Of a stretch of DNA of 64,000 bases, positions 23,676 through 34,715 are shown one piece after another. Source of the stretch: Climacteris rufus (lineage: Eukaryota; Chordata; Aves; Passeriformes; Climacteridae); contig VZRZ01008717.1 of the NCBI GenBank assembly GCA_013398175.1, positions 1,389,190 to 1,453,189 of the forward strand, given 5' to 3'. A model generated the notes under the pieces. That model saw only the letters and a program-made list of their open reading frames with translations. It had not been told where the DNA came from and made no database searches. Positions within the stretch are counted from its first letter, which is position 1; each line of letters starts with the position of its first letter. The position numbers and the translations under genes were made by a program.

Positions 23676-23879
23676 CTTATCCATAGATTCAGCACTCCCA
23701 TGGGATAATGGAACAGGGACACAGCCCCATCCCAATGATGAACTTTCGGGATTGAAGTTTAAAATCCCACACTCCCCCTCCCTGATCCCAACCCCCCTGC
23801 CTGGTCCAAGGCTCCTCCCTCCCCACAAATTCCCTGAACCTCTTCCAAGTGCAAGGCAATAAAAAGTGCATTATTAACA
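23676..23879. other. Unique non-coding sequence
   Basis: C-rich (CCCCCTGCCTGG). No feature recognised. Confidence 0.4.
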
Positions 23880-24350
23880 CCCCTCTGTCTCTCCCTCGCT
23901 CTCTCCGACAGGCAATGAAACCTCCCTGAATTATCCTCGGCGTGCCTGCGATTTAATTACATTTAAAGTCAATCAAGAGCTTCTGGAGCTGAGTGGCTGT
24001 TAAAAGGTTGGAGGGGAGGGGTGGGGGGAGAGGATGGGACAAAGACCCCCAGAGCTCACACGCTCATTCCCACGAAATCATCGGCATCCATCTATTTTCT
24101 GTGCCTCCTCCCTTTCCCCTTTCCCTCCTGCCCACCTTCCTGAGCTTCCTGGGGAGCGGCCCCATAGCAAAGTCCCACAGGGAAGTAGGGAGGGAGGTCT
24201 GGAAAAAGGGGGAGATAAGGCAGAGCAGCCGCCTTCCCTATTCCCCGCCTTCCTTGTTCCTGCCACCTCCACCCCCGTGTCATTGAGGGATGGCACGCGC
24301 CTCGGTTTTAATTAGACGGAGGTAATTGCCTCTGTGCAGAATAACATTGT
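23880..24350. promoter_or_regulatory. Two small conserved-looking blocks
   Basis: About 23925-24010 contains TTATCCTCGGCGTGCCTGCG followed by TTTAATTACATTTAAAGTCAATC. About 24270-24350 contains GGCACGCGCCTCGG followed by TTTTAATTAGACGGAGGTAATTG. Each combines retained CpGs with a TAATTA core. A purine/pyrimidine-rich, less distinctive stretch separates them. Confidence 0.33.
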
Positions 24351-25778
24351 TCCCGCCCGGTGGGAAGCGAGAGGGGCTTCAGGCTTGGCTGCCCCCAGGA
24401 ACTGGGGGAGGGAGGCTTTCCTTGGATGCTGCCCTGGGGGTGGAAGACCTGGACTGAGTGATGAGACAAATTCATTGCTCCTAAAGGACAAGGGCTTAAC
24501 CCTTGCACCCCCACACCCCAAATGAGCCCGGCTGTGCCCAAAATCAGGAGGGGAGAGGCTCCAGCCTTGGGATGTGGGCAAGGCTGGCATCTGTCCAGGG
24601 TTCCCTGGGGCTCTGCTGTGACTCCCCACTGTGTATCCCTCGAGGAGGGGGCTCGGAGCACCTCAGGGAGGAAAACAGGGAGCAGAAATCGAGGCAATAT
24701 TCCCACAAAGTGTCAGCAGAGGGGAGTGGGAGAACTGTCCCAAGTCCCTCAGCCTGGGTGTTGCAACACTCAGCAGGATCCCCTGGGACAGGACAGAGCA
24801 TTGCTGTGCTCCCGAGCCATGCCAAAAGAACCTCTAACACAGGAAAAATGGGATCTTTGGAGCCCCAGCTTCATCCCCGCTCCCTGGCCTCCCTGTCCTG
24901 GTGGGCAATCCCATCCTGATGCCTGGAGGCACACAGGTCAAGCCCTGGAGGGTGACATTGGTGGCATGGTGGCATCACCCACTGCTGGAGAGACCACCCT
25001 GGTCTCCGCCAGCCCCTGACTTTGTCCTTGATCCATCAGGGCCTGGAGCAGCCAGTCTGGGTGGAAATGGTGTTAAACCCTGTGCTGACAATTAGAGACA
25101 GTGACTGAATATCCCATGGCATGATCCTGCTTCAAATCCAGAGGAGTCACTGCACCCCAACATGTTCCCGAGTGCTTTTCCTCCTGGGAGACTTCCCTGG
25201 CAGCAAATTGGAGCTGACTCAGGAGCTGCACTTTGCCCTGAGCACATGGGGGCTCTCTGAAACAAGTGCTTGGAAAACTCCCACAAAGGCTGCCCGTGGT
25301 CAAACATCTCCTCCACTGCTCCAGCAGCTGGGATTAATATTTATGAGGAATGTCAGGGTTGTGTTTCAGGCCACACGCCAAACACAAACCACTTGAGGTT
25401 AGCAAGAAACTGCCCCCTTTGGCAAATTATTGGATAAGTGTCCATTACAGGGTCTGACTCCTTCCTCCCAGGCAGCTGGGAGGGGATGCTCTCAGACACA
25501 GGATATTGGATGAGCTCGTGGCATCCCCGCGTTCCTTGATGATTGCTCATAAAATCAGTCATCCCTTAAAAACAGCCCTCCCTTGTCAATATTTAACTGC
25601 AGGCTTGGAGGGGGAGAGGCCATGCTCAGCTTCCTGCTGCTTCCAACGACTGCTGAGCAGGTTGTGGGTTTGGATATTCCTGTCCCAGCCTGGCCAGGAT
25701 CTCCCCCACCAGCCCCAAAGCCACCTGTGGTGTGGCCGTGGTCACTGCTGGCTCATGCCCAATGTTGGAGTGATGTCT
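24351..25778. other. Unique GC-rich non-coding sequence
   Basis: Several frames of 130-165 codons overlap on both strands here because stops are scarce in GC-rich DNA. None shows a domain, and no pair of good splice sites brackets one. Nothing else is recognised. Confidence 0.5.
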
Positions 25779-26315
25779 GATCACAGAATCATGGAATGGG
25801 TCAGGTTGGAAGGGACCACAGTGAGGTCATGTGGTCCCACCTCCCTGCTCAAGCAGGGCCATCCCAGAGCACGTGGCACAGGATTGTGTCCAGATGGTTC
25901 TGGAATATCCCCAGTGAGGGAAATTCCACAGCCTCTCTGGTCTCTGTTCAGTGCTCGGTCACTGCCCAGGGAAGTTCTTCCTCATGTTTGGCTGGAACTT
26001 CCTGGGCATCAGTTCCTGCCCGTTCCTCTTGCCCCATTGCTGGGCCCCACAGAGCAGAGCCTGGTCCCTGCTCTGAGCCCTCCCTGCAGACACTGACAGA
26101 CAGGGGTGAGGTCCTTTCTCAGTTGTCTCTTATCAAGGATGAACAAGCCCAGCTCCCTCAGCCTTTCCTCATCAGAGATGCTCCAGTCCCTTCATCATCC
26201 TCTTCATCACCCTCGTTGTCCTTCTCTGGACCAGCTCCAGGAGCTCCATGTCCCTCCTGTCCTGAGAAGCCCAGAACTGGACACAGCACTCCAGCTGTGC
26301 CTCCCTAGGGCTTTG
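25779..26315 (-). mobile_element. CR1 LINE fragment, distinct subfamily
   Basis: The tail ATCACAGAATCATGGAATGGG is followed by GTCAGGTTGGAAGGGACC and then GTGAGGTCATGTGGTCCCACC, a 3' UTR unlike the other copies here. It then continues through the antisense of the ORF2 C-terminus (minus-strand frame near 26300-26190: LECCVQFWASQDRRDMELLELV). It is about 537 bp, fairly intact in order but frameshifted. Confidence 0.93.
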
Positions 26316-27457
26316 TAGATGCTCCAGTTGGTGATGCTGAGGGAGCACAGCTGGATGGTGTGAACTGCTCAGTGCCACTGTGATTTGGGGACATCAAGTG
26401 AGGGGACAGCTGTGTGGGCAGGATGTCCTGGGACAACATCTCCCACTCCAGAACCTGCTTTGTACCTTGTGGGCACAGCCTGGGTCTCCTCTGGACAACC
26501 AGAATCCATCAGGATTGGGGCCAGGACATGGATGTCCATCAGCTGAGCTCCAGCAAGGAGGAGGGGAAAGGAAGGTGTTAAAGTTTAGTCCATCTTGTTT
26601 GATCATTAAAGGACCACGGTGAGTTGGAATACAGAGTTCATGGGCACTAAGGATGGTGGAATCAGGACTAAATGAGGAATGAGAAGGGAAAATTCCCACT
26701 GTGCTTAGGAGAAGGATTCAGACTCAGAAAGCCACCACCCAAGCGGAAGGGGGACTTAGGAAAACAGGTGGAGAAACAGATACCACCTCAACCTGCCAAT
26801 CCAGCAGGATAGGGAGAAGTGAGGAGAGAGATTTCACTGGAAAAATATCCCACGGGAATGAATTCACAGCTGACAGCAGCCTTGGTCAGAGCAGGTACAA
26901 TGTTCAGGTGTCCTAAAAGGGTCTCTTGGGGACAAAGAGGTCAAGGAGGAGCCTTCCCAGTGTGGCCAAATATGCTGATGGAGCCAAACCTCTGCAACGA
27001 GAAATCTGCATGGAAATTCCTCCAAAATCTCTGCATGGTGGCATTGGAAGGAGACAGAGCCAGTGGAATTGAAGATCTGCTTTGTTCAGTGTTATTTTTT
27101 CTGTCTGATAAGACCTGGCCCTGGAGATATTTCCTATGGATTTAAATGTCTTTCCTTAGTAAAATGCAGTGGGTCATAAAGTTGGATCTAAATATCCATC
27201 CAGAAAATTCATTTGTAACAATAACAGAAGTGATGACCTGGCACTTTCCCCTCTCCGCCTGTCAAACCTTCCCGTGCAGCACCGAGAGGATGGATTGGAG
27301 ATGGTTTGATGGATGGATGGTTGAAGGGATAAACTCTCCAGAAATGGATGGAGACGGGATCGATGGGTTCCCAACGCACCCCAACTCCTGTGAGTGCATT
27401 TCAGTTTTCAATTAGACCTAAAACATTTAGGCTGCCTAAAGCTTTCCTGCTTGGAAG
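26316..27457. other. Unique non-coding sequence
   Basis: No gene. About 27150-27240 (AAATATCCATCCAGAAAATTC, then AACAATAACAGAAGTGATGACC) looks mildly constrained but has no strong signal. Short GGATGGATGG run near 27311. Confidence 0.45.
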
Positions 27458-27650
27458 GGGTGGTAAAACACTGGCACAATCCCAGAGAGGTGGATGCCCC
27501 ATCCCTGGAAAAATTGAGAGTCAGGTTCATGGGACTCTGAGAACCTGATCTGGTTGAAGATCTCCTCGCTCCTTGCAGAGTGGTTGGACTAGACGGCCTT
27601 TAAAGATCCCTTGCAACCCAAATTATTTTAGGATTCTGGGATTCTATCCC
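27458..27650 (+). mobile_element. CR1 3' fragment, third tail type
   Basis: GAGAGGTGGATGCCCCATCC, then CTGATCTGGTTGAAGATCTCC, then GTTGGACTAGACGGCCTTTAAAG, ending AGGATTCTGGGATTCTAT. The GTTGAAGAT...CTAGA 3' UTR marks a different CR1 lineage from the neighbours. Confidence 0.9.
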
Positions 27651-29308
27651 CATCCTGTTGTGTGAAACACCAGGATTGATGCAGACAAAACTTGGGAACT
27701 TATCTCTCTTGGAAGGGATAAGAATTTCTTTTTCTAAAGGATGCTGCTATAAAATTCCTCATGCAAATCCTAATTTTAACCCAGTGTCCCACTCAAAGAT
27801 ATTCAATATTCTTGGAGATGATGTCTGCTTTTCCAGTTACTCCATTCCCACAGCAGCAACACAAAATCATCACCATGGAAAACCAGGAAGAGAGAGGAAG
27901 ATACCCAGAGACAGGTGACAGTTAGGAGTCCACTAGGTGCTCATTCCTTGGAATTCTACACTAAGTTGATGATGCTGCTTCTCACCAGGCCAAGCATCAA
28001 TTTTCATTTCCCAAATTAAGCTGGACCAGGCTATGGAGTACTGAGACTGGATTCATCCTCAGGATGCTCTGGACAGCACATCCATGAAGGTGGCGAAGGT
28101 GATATGAGCTCTTCCTCTCCATGCAGAACAGGAATCTGTTGGAAATCCCCTTCACTGAGCTCCTGAGCTCAATTCAATTAAAATAACTACAGAGGGGACA
28201 GAGGTGGGAACAGGAGAGGGAGTCAAAGGACACAGATGACAAGGCTCTGGGAATGCTCAGGCAAATCCCACACATCCATAGCAAGCCACAGACTGAGCAT
28301 GCAGCACTACAGGAGATGTCATGTGAGAGGAAAAGGACATCTGTCACCTGATGTGCCCATCCAGCCAGATCCATCCTATCCCCACTTCTTTCTCTTCAAG
28401 CCACCAATTACCCAAATTAAGTCCGGTTCCATCGCAGGGGAATTTTTAATCAGCTTAGAGTATTCCCAGAGTTTTTCTGTTGACATTTATCCAACACCTT
28501 GTCCCAAAGTGCTTTGCAGGGACTGGATCTAGGCGCCTATCCCTGAAAATTCCAGTTCTTCTTCAGCAACACAGAAGATACAAACAGGCAATAAAAATCA
28601 TAAACCGTAAAAAAAAACATCCCAAAGAGAAGTTTTGGAGCAGAATGGTGTTAAATCTTCGTGTATCCACATGTTTTCCTTGCTTTACCCATTACCTTTG
28701 GATGAAGCCCCTGAGGTCCAGGTGCTCTTGCAGCTGATGTGCTGTGTAAAACAGGGATGTACCTTTGGAAAGATGGGAAGAAAGAAGGGCTATGCAGGGG
28801 TGGGGATGCTCTCCCTACCCCAGAGAGGCTGGGCATAAATCCTGCCACTGCTTCCAAAGCTCTGCCAAGCCTCTGGCACTGAGCTCCATCCACCTGCAGC
28901 AGTAATATAGTAAGTGCTCTTCCATGTAGTGTTCCTTTGGTTTTCCAGGATCTGAGGGGCACTCTGACACACAGCATTTCTCTCCAGCAGTTATTGATCC
29001 CCAGCTCTATAAAAATGATTACACTTGACCCAAGGCTGCTCTCGCTTCAGGAAGAGCCAGGCACAAACTGTGGAGGGAGGGAAGGAAATTCCACAGGGTG
29101 TTGGAAGGTTTATTCAGAGATAAAAGCCACAGGACTGTTCCCTTCAGGCAGGATGGAGGTGGGAAAACATTCACCTGATGGGGCCACTCAGTTGTGGGAC
29201 CACAAGCTGGGGGTTTAAGGCAGTTTTGGCCAAAGGCAGCACTTTTTAGGCAGCTCAGATAAACTTTGAGCAATTTGGATAATAATGGAGTTGGACGTCA
29301 TGGGATTG
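27651..29308. other. Unique non-coding sequence
   Basis: No gene or repeat recognised. About 28430-28520 has a TTTTTAATCAGC context but is weak. Confidence 0.45.
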
Positions 29309-29390
29309 TTGGGGTTGTCCTGTGCATGGCCAGGAGTTGCACTGGATGATCCTTGATCTCCAGCTCAGGAGATTCCATGATTCTATGCTA
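29309..29390 (+). mobile_element. CR1 tail fragment
   Basis: GGGGTTGTCCTGTGCATGGCC, then AGTTGCACTGGATGATCC, then CTCAGGAGATTCCATGATTC. The order matches the 3' end of the CR1 type that also occurs antisense at 45558-45815. The last 18 bases are also the start of the minisatellite that follows. Confidence 0.82.
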
Positions 29391-29683
29391 TGAATTCAGG
29401 ATGTGAATGTGGAAGGATGGAGACATGGCTGGTGGTGGCCTTGGAGAAAATTGTGGATTGTAACAATCACTTTGCATTCCATGATTCTGTGGTATGAATT
29501 CAGGATAGGAATGTGGGAGGATGGAGACATGGCTGGTGGTGGCCTTGGAGAAAATTGTGGATTGTAACAATCACTTTGCATTCCATGATTCTGTGGTATG
29601 AATTCAGGATAGGAATGTGGGAGGATGAAGATGTGGCTGGTGGTGACCCTGGAGAAGCTTCATGACTGTAAAAATTGCTTCCC
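29373..29683. repeat. 104-bp minisatellite seeded in a CR1 tail
   Basis: Units start at 29373, 29477 and 29581. Each opens with TTCCATGATTCTRTG, the CR1 tail. It continues into AATTCAGGAT, GGATGGAGACATGGCTGG and ATTGTAACAATCACTTTGC, which are not CR1. Copies 1 and 2 differ at about five sites. Copy 3 equals copy 2 for its first 46 bases and then decays. The 104-bp period is not a multiple of three, and the open frames here are incidental. Confidence 0.92.
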
Positions 29684-29747
29684 ACCAGCACTAAAAACCT
29701 GGAGAGAAGGAGGGAAATGAAACAGGAATCACCACGGAAATCACAGA

Positions 29748-29812
29748 ATCCTTTAGGTTGGAAAAGACCTCTGAGATCATCAAGTCCAACCATAAATCCG
29801 TAAGTGGCGAGG
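29748..29812 (-). mobile_element. CR1 tail fragment
   Basis: ATCACAGAATCCTTTAGGTTGG followed by AAGACCTCTGAGATCATCAAG and TCCAACCATAAATCC is the antisense 3' terminus of the same CR1 type as at 1137. Only about 65 bp remain. Confidence 0.83.
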
Positions 29813-31600
29813 CCAGAATAGCAGCCACACAGCCCAGCCCAAGTGTCCCTCCTTGGGAGGACTCCTTGGGATTGGGAATGCTTTAGACTATTGGGAAAAT
29901 GTGGAAGGACAGAGGACTTGGGAGAAAACAGCAGGAAACCAGCAGAGAACACCAGCACAAATAGGACTCCACTGTGGAATCCATGGGAACGTTGTGAGCA
30001 GGGCTGTCTCTCTCCTGCTACTCCTCCAAGTGCATCCCCAGGATGATGATCCCAGTCTCCATCAAACCCTTCTGCAGGACTTTCCTTTGGATAAGAACAG
30101 TCTGTGAACTAAACATCAGAGCTCAGGTGAAGACACAGCTGGAAATTATGGAATTGGACTTTCTTATGGCCAATTTAGTGTCCACAGGCTATCCTTGGAA
30201 TTGCAATCCTTTATCCTAAAGGAGTGCAAGGTCTTGAAGCAAGGCTTCGAGCCAGGGACTTCCACCAGAAGCCAACAACGAGGCAAACAAGCCATGGATC
30301 AACTTATGGATTCACTACTGGATTTAATCCTGTGGATGGAGATCCATGGAGATCCAGCACAAGACCATGTGCTGTGCCCAGAACATGGATGTCTCTCTCC
30401 TGGAAAAAGTGAGAAGCTTGGCTTGCAAAGCATGGAAGATGTTCAGGCATCTGGGACTATGGATAAAATCTCCAGCATCGTGGCTGGATAGGGCTGTTCC
30501 CAAAAAGCAGTTTGGGGCTGCTCCCAAAAAGCAGATTGGGGCTGTCCCAAGAGGTCAGGAGGATGGAGCCACTGGGATTTAGGATGCAAGGCAGTTTGGC
30601 AGCACCAAAATGGGCTGGACTATGCACTTGGCACCAGGGGCAGGGAATAGGTGATGAGGGTTGGGAATAGAAAAGCAACAGTGGGGATGGGAAAAAAAAA
30701 AGAAGGGAAAAAAAGGGAGAGAGGAGACGGAGAGACCTAGAAGTCACCTGGAAGTGGATGAGGTACAGAGATGTTGAGTCCCCATTTTTCTCCTCACCTG
30801 CTCTGAGCCAACCCTCAGAGAGGAGCAGCGAGAAGAGACCTCGGGTCCAACACACTGGTCCCACTGATCCCTTCCCAGGCCGCCAGTTTGACTGGGAAAA
30901 GGGAGTGGGAAAGGGCCCTGTGAGGCTCTTCTCTCCCTTAGCTGGCTTCTTCTGCCTGGATACTACCCCGGAGCATGAAAAAAACCCTTCAAACAGAAAC
31001 TAATCCTTTTGCAAAGTGCCCTGAATTAGAACCTGAAGAAAGAGCCTGGCTTAGAAGTCTGTCCCTTGCCTGGAGCTCCCGAGAAAAGAGGGAAACAGAG
31101 GGATATCACGGAAGCTGATGTTCTGCACTTCTTGGTGCGCTGAGTTGGGGAGGGCTTTGCTTCCAGCACAGGAGGGTTATCAGGGGATTTGCTGCTGTTG
31201 CAAAACTTCTGCATGGATTGGGAGGGGGAGGGAAAGGTTTTCCAGCAGTCAGCAGAGCACGATTTAGCATCTGCAGAGACGAAAATGACCCTTGCGATTC
31301 CACTTCCTCGAGAAGACCTGGATTTTAGATTTCCCTGCTGGAGAAAGAGGCTGCTGGCGGGGGGAGGATGATGTGGGAACACAAAGGGCTGGTGAGGGGA
31401 CAGGGAAAAGTCATTGCTCCAGAGGGAATTACAGGTGTAATTAGCAGTCTCCATGGTGAATTCCAGTCTGAGGATGGGATGATGGGGACATTCTTGAAGA
31501 GGGAGCCAGGAGTGATTCATTTGGTGCTCAGTTTAACCCTGATGAAACCTTGAATGGGAGGGTCTGGATGATCCTAAGACATGGAAAAGGAAGGTTTTGG
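29813..31600. other. Unique non-coding sequence with a short 24-bp repeat
   Basis: At 30493-30556 a 24-base unit (GCTGYTCCCAAAAAGCAG followed by WTTGGG) occurs twice plus a partial copy. Translated, it would give PKKQ-type repeats. A purine-rich run (GGGAAAAAAAAAAGAAGGG) spans 30688-30735. No gene seen. Confidence 0.55.
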
Positions 31601-31952
31601 GGTAGCCTAATTGCAGTCTTTCAGTACCTGGAGGGAGCTACAAAAAAGATGGAAAGGAGCTATTTACAAAGGCCTGGAGTGACAGGAAAAAGGGGAATGG
31701 CTTCAGACTGACAGAGAGTAGATTAAGTTTGGATATCAGGAAGAAATTCTTCCCTGTGAGGGTGGTGAGGCCCTAGCACAGGTTGCCCAGAGAAGCTGTG
31801 GCTGCCCCATCCCTGGAAGTGTTCGAAGCCAGGTTGAACAGCGCTTGGAGCAACCTGGGATAGTGGAAGGTGTCCCTGCCCACGGCAGGGGGTTGGAACA
31901 AGGTGGTCTTTAGGGTCCTTTCCAACCCAAATCATTCCATGACTCCATGATT
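31601..31952 (+). mobile_element. CR1 LINE 3' fragment
   Basis: Starts in the ORF2 C-terminal region (CTTTCAGTACCTGGAGGGAG, the FQYLEG block). It runs through GATATCAGGAAGAAATTC and GGTTGCCCAGAGAAGCTGTG to CCAAATCATTCCATGACTCC. About 352 bp, good order. Confidence 0.93.
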
Positions 31953-32007
31953 TCTTGAACAATTTAACTAAAGCCACGAGGGTTTGGGGTTTGGAAGTAG
32001 GTAACTT

Positions 32008-32055
32008 AAAAGTGACCTTCCAACCCAAACTATTCCATGATTCTATGATTCTACA
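32008..32055 (+). mobile_element. Second CR1 tail fragment
   Basis: TGACCTTCCAACCCAAACTA followed by TTCCATGATTCTATGATTC. It is a second 3' terminus just 56 bases beyond the end of the previous copy and on the same strand. Either the preceding copy inserted near an older tail, or the 3' end was duplicated. Confidence 0.83.
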
Positions 32056-32941
32056 GAAATCTTGGGCTTATATCCTGGAGGAGGGATCTGTTCAGGAACA
32101 CAGACATGGAATTGCAAGGGAGAAAAGCAGAGTATGGGATGAGGATAAAAACCTTTGGAGTGACAAGAAAGGTCTTGGCAGAGAAGCATCAGCACCTCAG
32201 GTGGATCCTGTTGAAAACAGACAAGCCAGGAATGCTGGGGAGAAGAAAAGAGTGAAAGGTGGAAACTTCTGGTTTTATTTCCAGGGAATCGGGATTGTTG
32301 TAAAGAACAGGGTGCGACCCCAGACAGGATTTGTGGGAAATTTGTGGGATTTTGCAGGGAAACCCAGACTCCAAATCTAACATGGGGCTGGCCTGAGGGG
32401 GAAAGCTGTTCCAGGCCATTCTCCAGAGCCCTCCTGGACATCCATCCAAGCTGTACAAAACCCCTCTCTGTCCTTTCCCAGGGCTGGAGAGGGGACATGC
32501 CCATCGTTTCTGACCTGCTTGGCAGGTCCATCTCGGCCAGGGCCCCCTGGGGTGCGGCTGGTTCTCAAATGTCCCCCTGCCCGTCCCCCAGCCCTCCCTC
32601 CCCTCCTGAGGGCACCCGCCCTGGAGGCTGCTTGGCTCCCTCGTCCCCAGAGCAGCGCCAGGTCCACAGGCTGCTGTTAGAAGACACCTTGGCTGGCACC
32701 CAGGGCTGACACCCGATGCATCCCCACCTCCTGCGGGGAGCTCAGCCCCCACCCACGGGCTTCCCCCAGCGTTACCCGTGGTCCTGCAGCAGGAGATTCA
32801 CCAGAGCATGGTGTTATCCCATGGGAAGCACCCCAACCATGAGGCGCTCACCTCATTCCCACCATTCCTGCACCTCCATAAGGAAGTTGTGCATCCCCAG
32901 GGTGGAGAAGGATGAAGGTTTCATGGTACAGTTTTACAGTG
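32056..32941. other. Unique non-coding sequence
   Basis: GC-rich in 32400-32760 (CCCAGCCCTCCCTCCCCTCC). A 187-codon minus-strand frame across it has no domain. Confidence 0.5.
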
Positions 32942-32999
32942 GGAAGTTTGATGATCTTAAAGGTGTTTTCCAGCTTAAATGCTTTTATGATTCCACGAT
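32942..32999 (+). mobile_element. CR1 tail fragment
   Basis: TTTGATGATCTTAAAGGTG followed by TTTTCCAGCTTAAATGC and TTTTATGATTCCACG. About 58 bp. Confidence 0.75.
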
Positions 33000-33320
33000 C
33001 CGTGCTGGGGTGCGGAGCAGACAGGCACGGAGCTATTTGGCTCGGGAAGGGCTTACGTCATGGAGAGAAGATGCCATGTCTTACCCAGGGGCCTCCCTGT
33101 TGGAAGGAGCATCTCCAAATTCCTGGAGGTACAAATTAACCGGCACAGACTGTGCTGGGAAACATAACAAGCCGTGAGCTGCAGGGATCCGCTTACACCG
33201 CCGGGACCTGGCACAGGGAAGTGCGAGGCTCCAGCAGCGGATCCCTCCTCATGCATGGGGATAAAATCTATCAGCCTCCAAACGAGCATAGCCAGAGGTC
33301 CCAACACCGAGCTAAGGTTT
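33000..33320. promoter_or_regulatory. Candidate conserved non-coding block
   Basis: CpG-retaining single-copy sequence: GGCTCGGGAAGGGCTTACGTC (CRE-like TTACGTCA near 33053), AAATTAACCGGC, GCTTACACCGCCGGG, CAAACGAGC. The sharp contrast with the CpG-poor flanks is the only evidence. Confidence 0.33.
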
Positions 33321-33529
33321 CATCCTGGAGGGACAGGTGGGGCCGGGATCAGTGGGATTCCACCTGATGGGACCACTCAGCACTGGAGGCAGGGCTGTGG
33401 GATCAGGAAAGTCGCACGTCCAGAGGGGATGGTCGGGCTGTGTGTGACGCTGAGGGGCACTGTGACACTGAGAGAGAGAGCAAGTCAGACCTCACCTCCT
33501 TGTCCCTCTGTCTCCCTGCTTTTCATATA
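33321..33529. other. Unique non-coding sequence
   Basis: No gene recognised. (GA)n dinucleotide run at 33468-33480. Confidence 0.4.
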
Positions 33530-33660
33530 ATCATCATGGAATGATTTGGGTTGGAAGGGACCATAAAGATCATTGAGTTCCAACCCATTGCCATGGGCAG
33601 GTTGCTCCAAGCCCCATCCAACCTGGCCTTGGACACTCCCAGGGATGTGGCAGTGGAGCT
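33530..33660 (-). mobile_element. CR1 3'-end fragment with internal deletion
   Basis: ATCATGGAATGATTTGGGTTGG opens it. CATTGCCATGGGCAGG then joins directly to TTGCTCCAAGCCCC, skipping the GACACCTTCCACTATCC segment found in every neighbour. Ends near ACTCCCAGGGATG. Confidence 0.9.
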
Positions 33661-34344
33661 TTAAATGCTGCCTGTCCCTTTCCCAAGCTGCTGGATCTCC
33701 CATCTCACCATCCCTATACATGTGTGGCTGCACCATCCTGTATCCCACATCAAGGATGCATGGACAGCCCTTGGATTTCCCTCTTGCCAGAGCCTTCACG
33801 CCTCAGTGCTTGTTGTGCCAGTCCTGGAGCTTTGCCAGGAGCCACTGCCTCACTTCCAGGGCCTGGGACAGCCCAAAATGTCCTTGGCAAACTGGTACCA
33901 GCACCAGTTTTCCTGGCTGTTCCCTGTTCCACAGCCACTTCTCCTCTGGAAGCAAGTAGGGATCCTGGGCCAGCCTCCAGCTGCTGCTGGAAGTGTCTGG
34001 CTCTGACACTTTGTAGAATCCAATTGTCTATTTTTCATTATTGAACAATTCCCTTTATTTGGGCTTTTTGGCTTGTCCAGGAAACCCAGTCAATAGCGAT
34101 CCCAAGGCAAACCCTGGCTTTGCATCTTCTTCCTCTCCTGCCATCCCTCTGGGTCTGACAACCCCACTGGCATCACTGGAGCAGAAACTTTGGGAGCTGG
34201 AGGGGATTTCTGGCTGTTTGGTCACCACTGAGTGTTGTGTCAGTGGGAATGTTGCATTCCCAGGATGGGAACTGCATCTCCAAGGGTGATAAGCACTCCC
34301 CAAGGGATATGGGGGGCTGCTGATTGAGGGGGGAAGATGTGCAG
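33661..34344. other. Unique non-coding sequence
   Basis: No feature recognised. Six or more overlapping frames on both strands reflect low stop density, not coding. Confidence 0.5.
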
Positions 34345-34660
34345 GGATAGGAGATGCTCTGGAGACAGGCTGGGAGAGTCAGGAATGCCTAGCCTGGAGA
34401 AGAGAAAGCTCCAGGGAGAGCTTAGAGCCCCTTCCAGTGCCTAAAGGGGCTCCAAGAGAGCTGGAAAGGGACTTTGGACAAGGGATGGAGTGACAGGACA
34501 AGGGGCAATGGCTTCAAACTGCCAGAGGGCAGGGTTAGATGGGATATTGGGAAGAAATTCCTCACTGTGAGGGTGATGAGGCCCTGGCACAGGTTTTCCA
34601 GAGAAGCTGTGGCTGCTCCGTCTCTGGAATTGTCCAAGGCCATGTTGGATGTGACTGGGA
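34345..34660 (+). mobile_element. CR1 LINE fragment lacking its 3' end
   Basis: GACAGGCTGGGAGAGTCAGG, then CCTTCCAGTGCCTAAAGGGG, then GATGGGATATTGGGAAG and GAATTGTCCAAGGCCATG. It stops before the 3' UTR. LINEs are normally truncated at the 5' end, so loss of the 3' end points to a deletion or later rearrangement. Confidence 0.9.
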
Positions 34661-34667
34661 ACTACCT

Positions 34668-34715
34668 GGTCCCCCTGCAAGAACAGGGACATCTTCAACC
34701 AGATCAGGTTGTTCA
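34668..34715 (-). mobile_element. Short CR1 fragment, opposite strand
   Basis: CCCTGCAAGAACAGGGACATC followed by TTCAACCAGATCAGGTTG is the antisense of the CR1 tail type seen sense at 27458-27650. It abuts the broken end of the plus-strand copy at 34345-34660. Confidence 0.68.

Noticed and set aside
25506..26096. Plus-strand frame of 196 codons
   Set aside because: Most of it is antisense to a CR1 fragment (25779-26315) and so is a by-product of the repeat.
29388..29958. Minus-strand frames with repeated CKVIVTIHNFLQG-type peptides
   Set aside because: Direct translation of the 104-bp minisatellite in shifting frames; no start or promoter context.
32189..32752. Minus-strand frame of 187 codons
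   Set aside because: GC-rich unique DNA with low stop density. No domain is seen and several other frames overlap.
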